DNA of 64,000 bases from positions 3,404,593-3,468,592 of the forward strand of contig NC_079914.1 of the NCBI RefSeq assembly GCF_024868665.1. Direction: 5' to 3'. This DNA comes from Triplophysa rosa (taxonomy: Eukaryota > Chordata > Actinopteri > Cypriniformes > Nemacheilidae). The notes under the pieces are model-generated. The model saw only the letters and a list, made by a program, of their open reading frames with translations, searched no databases and was not told where the DNA came from. How positions within the stretch are numbered: position 1 is the stretch's first letter; each line of letters begins with the position of its first letter. Both the position numbers and the translations under genes were made by a program. This document shows positions 25,001-38,100 of this stretch, one piece after another.

Positions 25001-28000
25001 GATTGCCATCCCCAGCATATCATATATGATTTCACCAGCAAACATGCACTTATTATATCTACAGCAACTCAGCGGGTGTTCTTCATCAGATGGAAACACG
25101 TTTGGGTTTTTCCATTAAATACAGATCCTTAATGTGCATGTGTGTCATGTTGATATTTATTAGTGGTGCTTGCAAAGGCGACACTGTTATTATTGCAGAT
25201 ACGTAGGGTTAGTGATTTTTCAAAACCCTAAATATTAATATATCATTTTTCGAAGAACGTTGGTAACCAAACAACACTGAATCGGATTGACTTTCACTGA
25301 ATGCAATGAGACATTTTTTTAAATATCTTTTTTTGTGTTCCACTGAAGAAAGAGTCAGGTTTTTAATAGTATGATGCTGAATAAATTATTTTTGCGTGAA
25401 CTATCCCAGAACCACCCTAGCAACCAAACTTTGGAAACTGCAAAGCAACGCGAGTTTTTTGCACAAGCATGGACCATTCACATTTTCTTCAAATTCTGCT
25501 TATACTTAATACGGCTTTGTGTGGACTTCATGCATATTTTATTTGTATGCAAATTTATGTATTGCCTCACGTCTGAATCATTTTTACGAAATCCGCATTA
25601 AACCCTGTGGACCTGGTACAATTGAGACAGTTTATCAGCGCTGTAATATCTGATGTTAGTGTGCTTTTTTTCACAGGGTTCTTTATGGGAATAAGATTAC
25701 TGATCTGCCTCGAGGTGTTTTTGACGGGTTGACCGCATTAGAATTACTGTAAGTATTGAAATGCGTGATGCGGTGCCCTGCGGTCACCTGTATGCAAATG
25801 CACGTTTACCGCCCACATGTGACAAATGTAACAGTGTTGCTTAATGGTCTGAGAAGGCATCACTTTTAAAACTGCCAGCTATACGCTTTGTAATGTTGGG
25901 CCGTCTATGTATTTTTGACCCGTCTTTCATTCTTTCAGGCTATTAAATGCCAATAAAATCCACTGCGTTCGCGTGAACGTCTTCCAGGACCTTGAGAACC
26001 TGTCTCTATTGTCCCTGTATGACAATAAGATCCAGACTTTAGCCAAAGGGACGTTTGCGCCGCTGAAATCCATCCAGACACTGTATGAAGCTTTTATGTT
26101 CAAATACAATCGAAATGTTTATCGTATTATAATATTTCACATAATCATTACGCATAATTAAATCGTACAACTGTTGTTAGTTTGCATTGTTTGCATTTTA
26201 CTTGACTTTACACAAGCTGTGACCAATATGTGATCTTATCATTTGCTCTCTTTCAGACACTTGGCTCAGAACCCATTCGTCTGTGACTGCGGTTTGAAGT
26301 GGCTGGCGGACTTTTTGCGCTCGAACCCGATTGAGACCAGCGGCGCGCGCTGCTCCACCCCGCGACGCCTCGCCAACAAACGCATCAGTCAAATCAAGAG
26401 CAAGAAGTTCAGATGTTCAGGTGGAAAACACAAACATAAGGCCATGACATACCAGCTTGATCTCAGGGGAAGATTGAGGTGGCTAATTCGGATTCATTTA
26501 TACAATATGAATAGTACAAACAAAAGATTATTAGAAAAAAGTAAGCCCCACCCCTAACCCCGCCCCTACACCTTCCTGTCACTGGGGCGAAAGCAGATTG
26601 TACTAAAATGTACAAATGAGAACGTACGAATTCATACAAATGATCCATCTTGCCGTGAGATTGTGTTGGGTGTACGGTGTGATGCTTTGGTTGCAATTAT
26701 ACAGAATATCAGCAGAAGTAACATGCTACTATTATATGAATTTGTAGGAATACTAGCACTTCCTGTTTCAGTTTCTTAACACTACATAAACATTAGAACA
26801 CATACAACCACTGAACATTTCAGTCCGAGTCAAAATGTTTAATGAACATTTCAAGACTCAGTTTTATACTGTATGTGGAATTAAAAGAAAATGACCAAAA
26901 CAGGAAGTGCATCGGGACCAGTGTTGTTTACATCTTGCAAAATGAGTTTAAATTGGGTTTCATAACAGCTGTATTTTCCTCTTTACATGCGTTGTCATAG
27001 CAGCCAAGGAACAGTACCACATTCCAGGTGAGTTTTTTTCTATCTGTCAAGCATCTATGCTATCAGAAGAACCTGTGTTGTTTAAGTCATATATATTCGA
27101 TATGGTGCTTGAAAGCCTCTGTGTATTATCTTCAGGTGCAGAGGACACACGGTTAAACAAGGACTGTAACAGCAAACCTGTATGTCCACCGAAATGTCGC
27201 TGTGAAGCTACTGTAGTGGACTGCTCCAATCTGCGTCTTACCAGGTTCCCCGAGCATCTGCCTCTCGCTACCACTGAACTGTAAGAGCACACGCACATAC
27301 TTGAAATAGTGAAAAAACAAACACCCAATGATACAGAGAGCGTTTTAAGACATTATAAGCATGCTCTTCAGGTTGTTCCCGCATTGCATGTACAGTATTC
27401 ATGTATTCACTCCCAGGATGCATTGCTACTGTCTGCCCTCTTGGATAGATGTTCGTCTCCAAATGATATTTACTTTTTACATGTAATGTACTTTATACTG
27501 CAGTGTATTAATAATATCTAACAAAAAAATAAAATTTGTGTGATCTGTAGTTTAGCACTGTTAGCCTAGCAGCGTGCTAACATTGACAAGAAAACCATTG
27601 AGATGAACTGAATTTTGGATAAAGGTTGTTTTTCTAGGTAGTAGACTCTGATAGCAAGCAAGCATCTGGGAAGTCTATTTAATGTCTGGATTTACATCTG
27701 CGAGATGTATTTTTTATTGTTTGCTGATCTGCAATACGTCTCTGAGACATAGACAATCAGATGTCATATAGACTTCTAGTAGATGTCTGTAAGATGTTTA
27801 TTTGTTGATGTATATAAAACTGTACAGGTATATAAAACTTCTCTTTCTAAGATGTTTAGCAGGCGCTTTTACACAACAGCAGACATCTTACAGACGTTCC
27901 AGTTCTATCTGGGGACAAGTCAGCTCTGTATGTTTTTTAAAGATGTATGTGATCCAGCATTTTACTATCTTATTTTCTGTTTTAGTCGTCTTAATAACAA

Positions 28001-29030
28001 CGACCTGTCCATCCTGGAGGCGACGGGACTCTTTCGGTCTCTCACCCATCTCAAGAAGATGTGAGTTTGACACGTACATATGATAATACAACAATAAATA
28101 CATCGTTTTGTTAAATAATTTAAATAACTGTTCTTGATGCATGTGTCTCAGAAACCTTAGCAACAATAAAATCTCAGAGATTGAGGACGGAGCTTTTGAC
28201 GGGGCGTCCTCTGTGCTTGAACTTCACCTGACCGCCAACCACTTGGTGTCTTTGCGTGGAGGAATGTTCAGGGGAATGGATGTATTACGCATGCTGCAAG
28301 TGTCATTTCAACTATCCATTTCATTTTTGAGAATTACTAGCTGGCATAGCATAGCATAGCATAGCATAGCTAGTTATGGTTGATCATAACAACAGTCTAT
28401 ATCCTTAAACTCTTTATTTCTGTTTGTTAGGATGCTCAGGAATAATCTCATCCGTTGCGTCCACAATAGCAGCTTCACTGGCCTTCAGAATGTTCGTCTG
28501 CTCTCGCTTTATGACAACCAGCTTACGACCATCATGCCTGGAGCCTTCGACACCCTGCCAAACCTTTCAACCCTGTAACGGCCTCTTGTTGTCACTACTA
28601 CTGGATTCTTGTGATATTTTGTAGTATTTGAGCTGTTTTTATTCAGGTTTATTTATATTTCCAATGCAATCTACTTCAGAAACCTGCTGGCAAACCCTTT
28701 TAACTGCGATTGTCGTCTGTCATGGTTGGGAGAATGGCTTCGTTCTCGACAGATTGTGACGGGGAACCCTCGCTGTCAGAACCCTGCCTTTCTTAAAGAG
28801 ATCCCATTGCAGGATGTGGCAAAACCAGATTTCCGCTGTGACAAGGGTAACGCTATGACGGTTTTAAAGCATATGTAAAAGACCATAATATCCTAAGGTG
28901 GGCTTTTTCTACCTGTAAGGGGCCACCTAGCAACTACCCAAAAACCGTAGCAACCCCCACCAGTGTCCTAGCAACCACCCAAAAAACTTTATCGCTGCAT
29001 AAGTTGTGTCTGAATCTCTCTCTCTCTCTC

Positions 29031-29107
<77 letters not shown>

Positions 29108-32100
29108 GTGTTTACACACTTTAAGCCATCATTGAAGATGACACAAGCTGCGTTCCCAAGCCAGAGTGTCCCGAAGAGTGCACTTGTCTGGATACGGTGG
29201 TGCGTTGCAGTAACAAACACTTGTTCGGCTTACCCCATGGCGTCCCACACAATGTCACTGAACTGTGAGTCATATTCAGGGGTGGGCAGGAGGCTGGAGT
29301 TTATGCAAATGATTTGGAATTCCTGTCTGGCTTATTTCAGTATGTCATTAACTCAATGACAGACGTCTTGTCACCATAGATACCTGGATGGGAATCAGTT
29401 TGTCTCGGTGCCCAAAGAGCTTTCAACGTTTAAACACCTACAGCTCGTGTGAGTGTCTTACACTTGAACCATGACCTTTGATCACTCTAGTAATGTTACT
29501 GCAGTTCCACGTTCAGCCACCGGGGGCAATCTGTCTAATATATTCGAATTAAACACTCAAATTTAACATGAAATATATGTTTTTGCTACAAGATACAGTT
29601 TAATTTCATAAAACCTGTAGTGATATATTTGATTGTACAAATTTCATACAATATAGCTCTTGATATAGATACATGGGATAAAATGATTTTTTGTGCATTT
29701 TAGGGACTTGAGCAACAATAAAATCAGTTCTTTGTCCAACTCGTCCTTTGCCAACATGAGCCAGCTGACCACACTGTGAGTGTTCCACGTGTTTTTATGG
29801 GGGATTTCCATAGACTTAATGATTTTTATACTGTACAGACTGTATATTGTATCCTCTAAATCTAACCATCACACAACCTTTCTGCATTTTACATTTTCAA
29901 AAAACATAATTTAGTTTGAACAGGGTTAGAAAGATGACTTTTTTTAAACGTGTAGGTTGTGTTTTTGTGTATTACAGGATCCTGAGTTATAATGCCCTGA
30001 ACTGTATCCCCCCTCTTGTTTTTGGGGGCCTGTCCTCTCTACGGCTGCTGTAAGTGTATCATACTTGTATTTCTTAGATGTACGTTGATGTAAATCAATA
30101 TATTATACTATTGTCCAGGCTGTATATCTTTAGCCTCTAATTCCCTCTATATAATATACCAGTCTATAGTAATAATAATATTATGTATAACACAAAAATA
30201 TAATTATTTACATTTATTCATTTGCCAGATGTTTTTACAGTTTAAGCTAAACATTTTATAATGTTGTATGCCTTTCCCTAGAAATCAAACCCATGAACTT
30301 GGTATTGTTGGCATCATGCTAAATAGATCATACAGAAACGTAGAGTGAATGCGTTGGAATTGTGAAAGTAATGTGCTGTATTGAACATGAAAAACATTTG
30401 ACCTCTTCTCAACCTCTATCTCTTGCTATTGACTTATGTCCCTCAGCTCTCTTCATGGCAACAATATTTCTGAATTACACCAAGAAGTCTTTAGAGATTC
30501 TTCATCTTTATCTCATCTGTGAGTCACACACATCTCAGTACAGAGTGACAGATACGTAGCATGTATACATTCTAAAAAATGTTTGGTTGTTTCAACCCAT
30601 GGTTGGGTCAAATATGAATCTAGAACAGTGGTTCTCAAACGCCGACATAGTTCCAGGGGGGCACAGATTTTGTGGCATTTTATGAAATATAGAAATTTTA
30701 TATAGAAACTATAGAAATTTTGTCCATCAATCAGAAAAAAAGACCACTAACAAAAAACATTTGATGTTCAAGCATTGTATAACTGAATATGTTTTTGGTT
30801 TAATGAAAAAATAAAATTTAAGATTATAAGTCTTTATTTGGGGGTGGGACCGCAAAGCAACGCACTCTACACAACAAAAAAGCTTAAGAACCACTGACCT
30901 AGAATATGGTTTTCTAGGTTAAAGTCCCAGTGAAATTAAAAGTTACAATTCCTATTTTGTCATGAAATCTTGCAGCGTTTATTGTAAATAGCTTACCAGT
31001 ATGGCTCATTCTCTTTTTAAATTTCATGTGCCCTCATAATCTTCAGTTAAAATCTGAAAATGCACTTCTGCCCTCTAGTGACTATCCATCTCAAATGGCG
31101 TAAATTAGACGGCTTGGGTGGAGCCTCCGTTAACTCCTCCCCTTTAACTGTCAGTCAGCTCCCAGTTCCATTTCAAAATGTTTCTAAACATTAATCAAAT
31201 CGCAGTTAAAAAACAAGCCAAGCCCACGATTTTTTTCTCATTCGAAATTCCATTTCACTTGTAAGTGCGTCAGAATACGGAAGTTAAAATGATCGCAATT
31301 TCCGGTTCACGGAAATATTTGGGTTTGTCCATATTTTACGCAATCATGGGTTGGAACAGCTTTTTTTTTTAATAACTCTTGTGTGGTGTTCAGGCATGTG
31401 TAACACTTTTTCAAAAAGTTGTGATTAATGTTGATAAATGTCGTGGCTTTTCAACTTCAGACATTTATATTTATTAGCTAAATGTATTTTCACCCATATT
31501 ATAGATTTGTTTTTTTTTTATTACTGTTTTAAACAAACAGAATTGTAAGTTAAGGTAAGTTACAAATAATAAAACCCATATATGCTGTATTGCTTATAAC
31601 TGGGATAAAGTAAACATCTATTATTTGATTTTACATCAATTTCATTGTGATATTGATTTACAAACCCAATAACACTGTGGGTCCACTAGACCTGAAAACG
31701 TTGTAACAAAAACATAAACATCATACACGGTGAAAAAGAAAATTATCTGACCGCTCTAGCAATGTTACTGCAGTTCCACATTCAGCCACCAGGGCCAATG
31801 TGTCTAATATATTTACATTAAAATCTTCTAAATTTAACTTGAAATGTGTGTCCTATCAAATATTGCCTAAAGAATAGCCATACTCATTGCTAGTAATAAA
31901 AATAAGTGACAACTTGACCTGAGAACCAAGTTTCATTAAATTGAAAATTGAATACGAACTTCCTTTTTACAAGTGTAAAAAAGAAAATTCTCATAAAATG
32001 TATTCATTCAAACCAGTGTGATCATAGTTAAACTTATTGAAATTTACATTTTAAACATACTTACATAACATTTAATTTTAGGTAAAAAATCCACCTAATA

Positions 32101-35100
32101 AGATTTTTGTCGGCTTTAAATCCACATGTTTTTGTCTCAACATCAAGGGCCATCGGTGCAAATCCTCTGTACTGTGACTGTCGTCTGCGTTGGTTGTCTG
32201 ACTGGGTGAAAAGTGGGTATAAGGAACCCGGCATCGCCCGCTGTGCAGGGCCACAGGGCATGGAGGGCAAACTGCTGCTCACCACGCCAGGCAATACCTT
32301 CCAATGCACAGGTACTGTATGTACAGAGAAATGAGCAGAGAAAATCCATTCATCCATTCAAAAACTGTTTTTGAGCAATCTCATATTCCTCAGGCCCTGT
32401 AGATCCATCTGTGTATGAGAAATGCAGCCCGTGTGCCTCAAACCCCTGCCAGAATCAGGGCCGATGCCACAATGACCCTGTACATCTATACAAATGCATG
32501 TGTCCACAGGGTTACAAGGTGATTTTAAAGTGTATTGAACCATATAGCCGTGATGTCATCTTTTACTTCAGTATGTGTGTTCGTTCTTAGTTATTTCTGC
32601 TGCTTGTGTCTGTCCAGGGAAAAAACTGCGAGGTCCCTGTCGACGCCTGCGAATGCAATCCATGTGTAAATGGAGGCAGCTGTCATAGCGAACAGGAAAG
32701 AAAAGGCTTCAGGTGAAAAATCAAGTCTTGCTGTTATATTCACACAGCTACACAGAAAAAAAAACACAGATGAGAATGTCTTCATGTCTCTCACCAGCTG
32801 TGCGTGTCCACCGGGATATGACGGTCAGTTCTGCGAGGTGGACGTCGATGATTGTGTTGATAACAAGTGTGAAAATGGCACCATCTGCGTGGACGGAGTG
32901 GGAAATTACACCTGTGTCTGTCCTCGCCCCTTCTCAGGTAAATATAACAGCAAATTACAATGGTGATGGATTATGGGTCGCCTCGGGGCATGTGGGACGG
33001 CACGGCTAAATCACAGCACCCCATTTTAGAATGATTTGGTCGGATGTCAGAGTTGTTGAATGAAGTGTAATTGTACATTTCAGGCCAAAGATGTGAAGAG
33101 TATGAGGAAGATCTGTGTTATCCTGGTCAAAATCCCTGTCATCGTGGATCTACTTGTATTCCAACAGTCACAGGACCCAAGTACGTATTACACTGCTTAA
33201 ATATCTTTGGATTCATGGATTTGATGTTAAAGTTAGTTCAAAAATATAATAGGGGTGAAGGAAAGGATTGAATCTTGTTGGTCAATACAATTCAATACAA
33301 TACAATTTTGATCATAATACAGTAAAACGTGTTTAAATCATTTTAATGGAGACTATTGTAACATTTCTGATTTCTTGTATTAAATGATATTCAGATATTT
33401 TTCATTGTGTATTGCAATGAATTTGAGATCATGTTAAGATCTATAAATAATTTGGCTTTGGTGTGAATGTTCACAATGTTGTGTGTGTTTGTTTTTAGAT
33501 GCATCTGTCCACCTGGTTTTGTAGGAGATGACTGCAGTATAGATTATAATGAATGTGAGGGACACTATTGTCAGAACGGTGCACGATGTGTAGATAATCT
33601 GGCAGGATATACCTGCGTTTGTCCACAGGGATACAGGTGAGACAACATACACCAATTCTTGCTTCTGATATAAAATGCTTTTATGTTTGTTTACTGTATT
33701 GCAGTCGCAAACACTTTTCCAGTTTAGTTTAGTTTTTGATATGAAAAAAAAAAACAGTAACACTTTACAATAAGGTTGTATTTGTTAACATGAACTAAAA
33801 AATTTAAATATTTCTACAGCATTTATACATTTTTAGTTAATGAGAATTTCAACATTTCTAATATTTTTTTAATCAAAAGTTGTATCTGTTACCACGAATA
33901 AACAAGAAACAATTGTATTTGTATTATCTAAAACACATTATACATATACAGACATACGTTAGTTCATGTTTGCTGATGCATTAACAAATGTTTATGATTT
34001 TTAATGATTATATCTTTATTATCAAAACTGTGACACTCATTTTTGTGACCTTGGCTGTGTTAGAAATATATGCTGATGTAGGGCTTTTTCAGGAATGAAA
34101 ACATAAATAACTCGATACAAACCATTACGTTGTAATTAGAATAAATAATAATAATCATCATTTTCAAATATTAATATCAAAAACCCCAAATATGAAAAAA
34201 TAAAATTAATTTAATTTAAATAACCCTTTGCATTGTATCTGCATTGTCGTTGTTTTCTCTATTTTTTGCCTAATCCTGCAAATTCTTGCAGCAGTTTGAA
34301 TAAAGAACTGTGCTATTTAATTATTTTGATTTTATTTATTTATTTGCAGTGGTCGATTATGTGAAGTGTCTCTCTCGCCGTCCGGCTGTGAGTTGTTGCA
34401 CTGTGAGAACGGCGCCCCCTGTGCGGAGAGTGAGGGAGGTGCAGTGTGTCAGTGTCTGCCAGGGTTTGGGGGGCCACACTGTGAAAAGCTTCTCAGTGTC
34501 AACTTCATCGACAGAGACTCTTACCTGCTGCTCAGTGATCTTAAAAACTGGCCCCAGACCAACATCACCCTGCAGGTACAAAACACATAACATTACAAGA
34601 AATCACACATATGCATTGTTTATATATTATATATTCAAATATAATATGTAGCTGGATATACCTGTATAAAATATAGCATATTATATATACTGTATATATA
34701 AACAGCTGATAAACATATAAATATAAATGTAGGCCAATTTAAAGAAAAAGATTTGTAAGTAATTGTTTTCATTTTTGTCTCGGTTGTTGTTAGAACTATT
34801 TGTCATGCACTGTAAAGAACCTACTTAAAAAAAATAAAGTTAAACAGCTTCATAAAATTTTTAAGTTAAATCAAATTAACTTTAGGAGTCAATTCAAACT
34901 TAAATTATATTGAACTAGTTGTATTTTAAAATTCCATTTTTAAGTCAGTTCAATATAACTAAGTTCAATTGACTCATAAAGCTAATTTGATTTACTTAAA
35001 AATTTAAGGCAGCTGGATTGGTGAATTTTCTTACAGTGTGGGTTCGATTCCCATGCAGGAAACACTGAAATAATGTATAGCTTGACGGCACTGTTGCTTT

Positions 35101-38100
35101 GGATAGAAGCATCTGCTCAGTGCGTAGATGTAAATATTCTCTCCTTTAAACACACCTGGAATTTAATTAATGTTTTAATATATTAAACAAAATAAAAACA
35201 ATATAACTTTATTATATAAGTTAGTCATGTTCGTCAAGAGTAGTAATGTTTTTATATTTAAACATGCATTTGCATTTCAAGTTCACACGCTGTACACATT
35301 TAGTTTTTAAAAAACTATATTTTTATCAAATAATCTTTATGAATCCCTTCATAACGTGTTTGAAATATCGTACTGATGTTGTGCTGTGCCGGTTCCCAGT
35401 GAATTCACATCCACATTTTGGTATCCTGAGATTTTCCACCGTGGTCCACAAATAAAAGTCAGTTTATGAAATATTATGAATTGTATATAAATAATACGCC
35501 AATTTCTTTAGGTGACATTTCAAATTGATCAATTAATAAAAATGTGTCTAATTTAACATTTATGGTTTAATTCTACATAAAAAAATTATTAGAGCAGTTT
35601 TAAATTATACCTGCTGAAATATGTTTACTGTTTACGTTTCATTTCATTTACAGCTATATGCATTTAGCAGATACTTTCATCCAAAGCAACAAAAATGTAT
35701 TCAAGGTATTCATGTTATCAATTAATTTGTCTTCCCTGTGAATGAAACCCATGACCTTGGTGTTTTTAACACAGTTTCAAGCTACAAGAAATATTATTTA
35801 CTATTCAGAAATTAACATTCTCCGTCCCAGCCTGTTTGTCAGATATTGAAAAGGTTTCCCTCTCTTCTGAATGCAACCCAACCCTATACTGTAAAATCTG
35901 ACTGCAGGTCTCCACGGCTGAGGACAATGGCGTCCTTCTCTACAATGGAGTCAACGACCATATTGCAGTAGAACTATATGAGGGCCATGTCAAAGTGACC
36001 TATGATTCAGGAAACCAGCCGGGCAGTACCATTTACAGGTGCGGCAAATAAAGGTCAAGCTCACCTAAAGCCATGTATGTGTGAGAATCACTAACTCGCC
36101 TGATTTTCTATTTTCGTAGCTCTGAAATAGTGAACGACGGAGAGTTTCATACGGTCGAGTTGGTTACTTATGACCGAATGGTCAATCTGTCAGTTGACGG
36201 AGGGCTTCCCACGACTCTAGACAGTTTGGGACACGTCCAACCTCTCACTAAAGACGCCCCGCTATATGTAGGCGGTAAGATGAATTCACCCAACACCACC
36301 GATTGGCCCTTTTCCAAACTTCTCCTTTAATTTATGTTTTCCCATCAGGTATGCCTGAAAACTCCCAGTCGCTGTCGTTAAACCCGTGGCCGCCTGTCAA
36401 CGGATCCAGTTTTCAGGGCTGCATTCGGAATCTGTACATTAATAATGAACTGCAGGATTTTACTCGAACTCAGATGAAGCCCGGGGTGGTGCCGGGGTGC
36501 CAGCCCTGTCAAGAGCTCCGCTGCGTGCATGGACTGTGCCAGCCGGATACCGCTGTCGGGCCCGTGTGCCGCTGTCAGCCGGGCTGGGGAGGACCTCACT
36601 GTGATCAAGTTCTTCTTACAGCTACTGTCAACCCTTGCCAGAAAAACAAGTGAGTACTTGTCTGTTCACGGCACCTGTTTTATTCCATATTTGTTATTAT
36701 GTGTAATTCTGCCTGCCGCTTGAAAACAACAAACAAAAATACACAGAGGTTTAGTTGTTTAGGGTGGGTGAGCAAGTCGCAACCAATGTTGGGGTAGAGC
36801 ATTACAAGAAACATACGTTACGTAATTAAATTACTTTTCTGAAGTGACAAGTAATGCATTACTTTAACAATTTAAACATTAAAAGTTGAAATACTTCTTA
36901 AAAAACATGATGTAAGTTACTTTTCAATGGGATTAATTTGTGTAACATTTTAAAACCATAGAACTCATGCATGTGCAGGAACAAACACAGGAAGTGCAGG
37001 AAGTCAGACAAAGAGATGGCAGACCAGAGGTTTACATTTATGCGATGGAAAATTCTCGTTATTTTGAAATCCCTATTTTGTCAAACATGAATATATGTGT
37101 TTAGCTGTGCTTATAGTTTTGCACAAAATAGTTAAGTCACCATGAATTTAAAATATAATATTATTTTTTTTATGGAATATTGTATTTTTATAAATTACTC
37201 ATCTGCGCAGTTCATTTTTTTGTTCATGTGCCCTCATAATCTTTGTCTTTCACAAACGTAACCCCCCCTCGAAATGACTTCACTTCCTTTCAGAAGTGAG
37301 GGCGGGGCTATCAAAGACTCGTTTCTGCCCCTCCCCTCCAGCAACGTGCCGCTGAAAAGATTCAAATCCAGCAACGATCCAATCAGTTCCTGATGGACAA
37401 AATCAAATCCCGCACTTATTTCTATGTGCTGAATAATATTTTTTTCCATTTCAAAAGGAAACGTGGCTGTTTATTGTAAGTTTCTTTGCAGTTCCACGCA
37501 CGATAGCATCAGTCTCTTCACGGAGGTAAATGGCAAGGCGTTTGGCATTCACTTGGGCTGTGTTATATTTTAGTTAATAAGTTCATGCTTGTTACATTAC
37601 AATCATTGCGCAACATTATTGTGTCAATCATTTTTTGTAATACTGTATGGAATCTAAAATCACATGGGCTACTGATAAAAGACATGCATAGACTAAAAGG
37701 CCCCTGTAAGTCACTTTGGATAAAAGTGTCTGTTAAATGCGTAAATGTAAAATCTATTACTGTTCGTTCGTCCTGTTTATAGCACGAAAGTCCACTGATG
37801 TGAGTTCAGCAGCAAAAATCAAGTGCAGATACGGTTTATAAAAAGACCTCTCATTCCAGACTTTCTTTTCATACTGACCACGCATTAAGTACTGAAATAT
37901 AAATCTAAAAACTACCCAGCGATACAGATAAACAGAACAAGACCAACATGGTTCGAGCGGGCCTTGAACATAGGTATACCTACCACTCACAGTCCTCAAC
38001 CTCTGCTTAAAGGGAATACAGTTTACAGTACGCTTATACCAGGAATGATTTCTGGTGTTGGAAATTAGCTAATACAATATTTCAACTGATTGCTTTTTTG

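Larger units (their letters stand above)
19790..25676. other. slit1 intron 11
   Basis: A 5.9-kb intron. 20454-23312 is an hAT element with a nested fold-back element, and 23322-23730 is a palindromic element. 23731-25676 is mostly unique AT-rich sequence with a degraded repeat near 25290-25400. The block 24850-25090 looks less AT-rich and could be conserved non-coding DNA, but that is a guess. Confidence 0.6.
30519..32147. other. slit1 intron 25
   Basis: 1.6 kb. It holds an hAT-derived short element (30626-30896), a dispersed element (30919-31330) and a repeat copy (31752-31850). The remainder is AT-rich. Confidence 0.6.
34576..35907. other. slit1 intron 32
   Basis: 1.3 kb. It contains a palindromic element (34808-35038) and two SINE pieces (35039-35133, 35642-35795). 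The rest is AT-rich without recognised content. Confidence 0.6.

Noticed and set aside
28927..29220. Arginine-glutamate repeat ORFs across the CT microsatellite
   Set aside because: Pure translation of a dinucleotide repeat.
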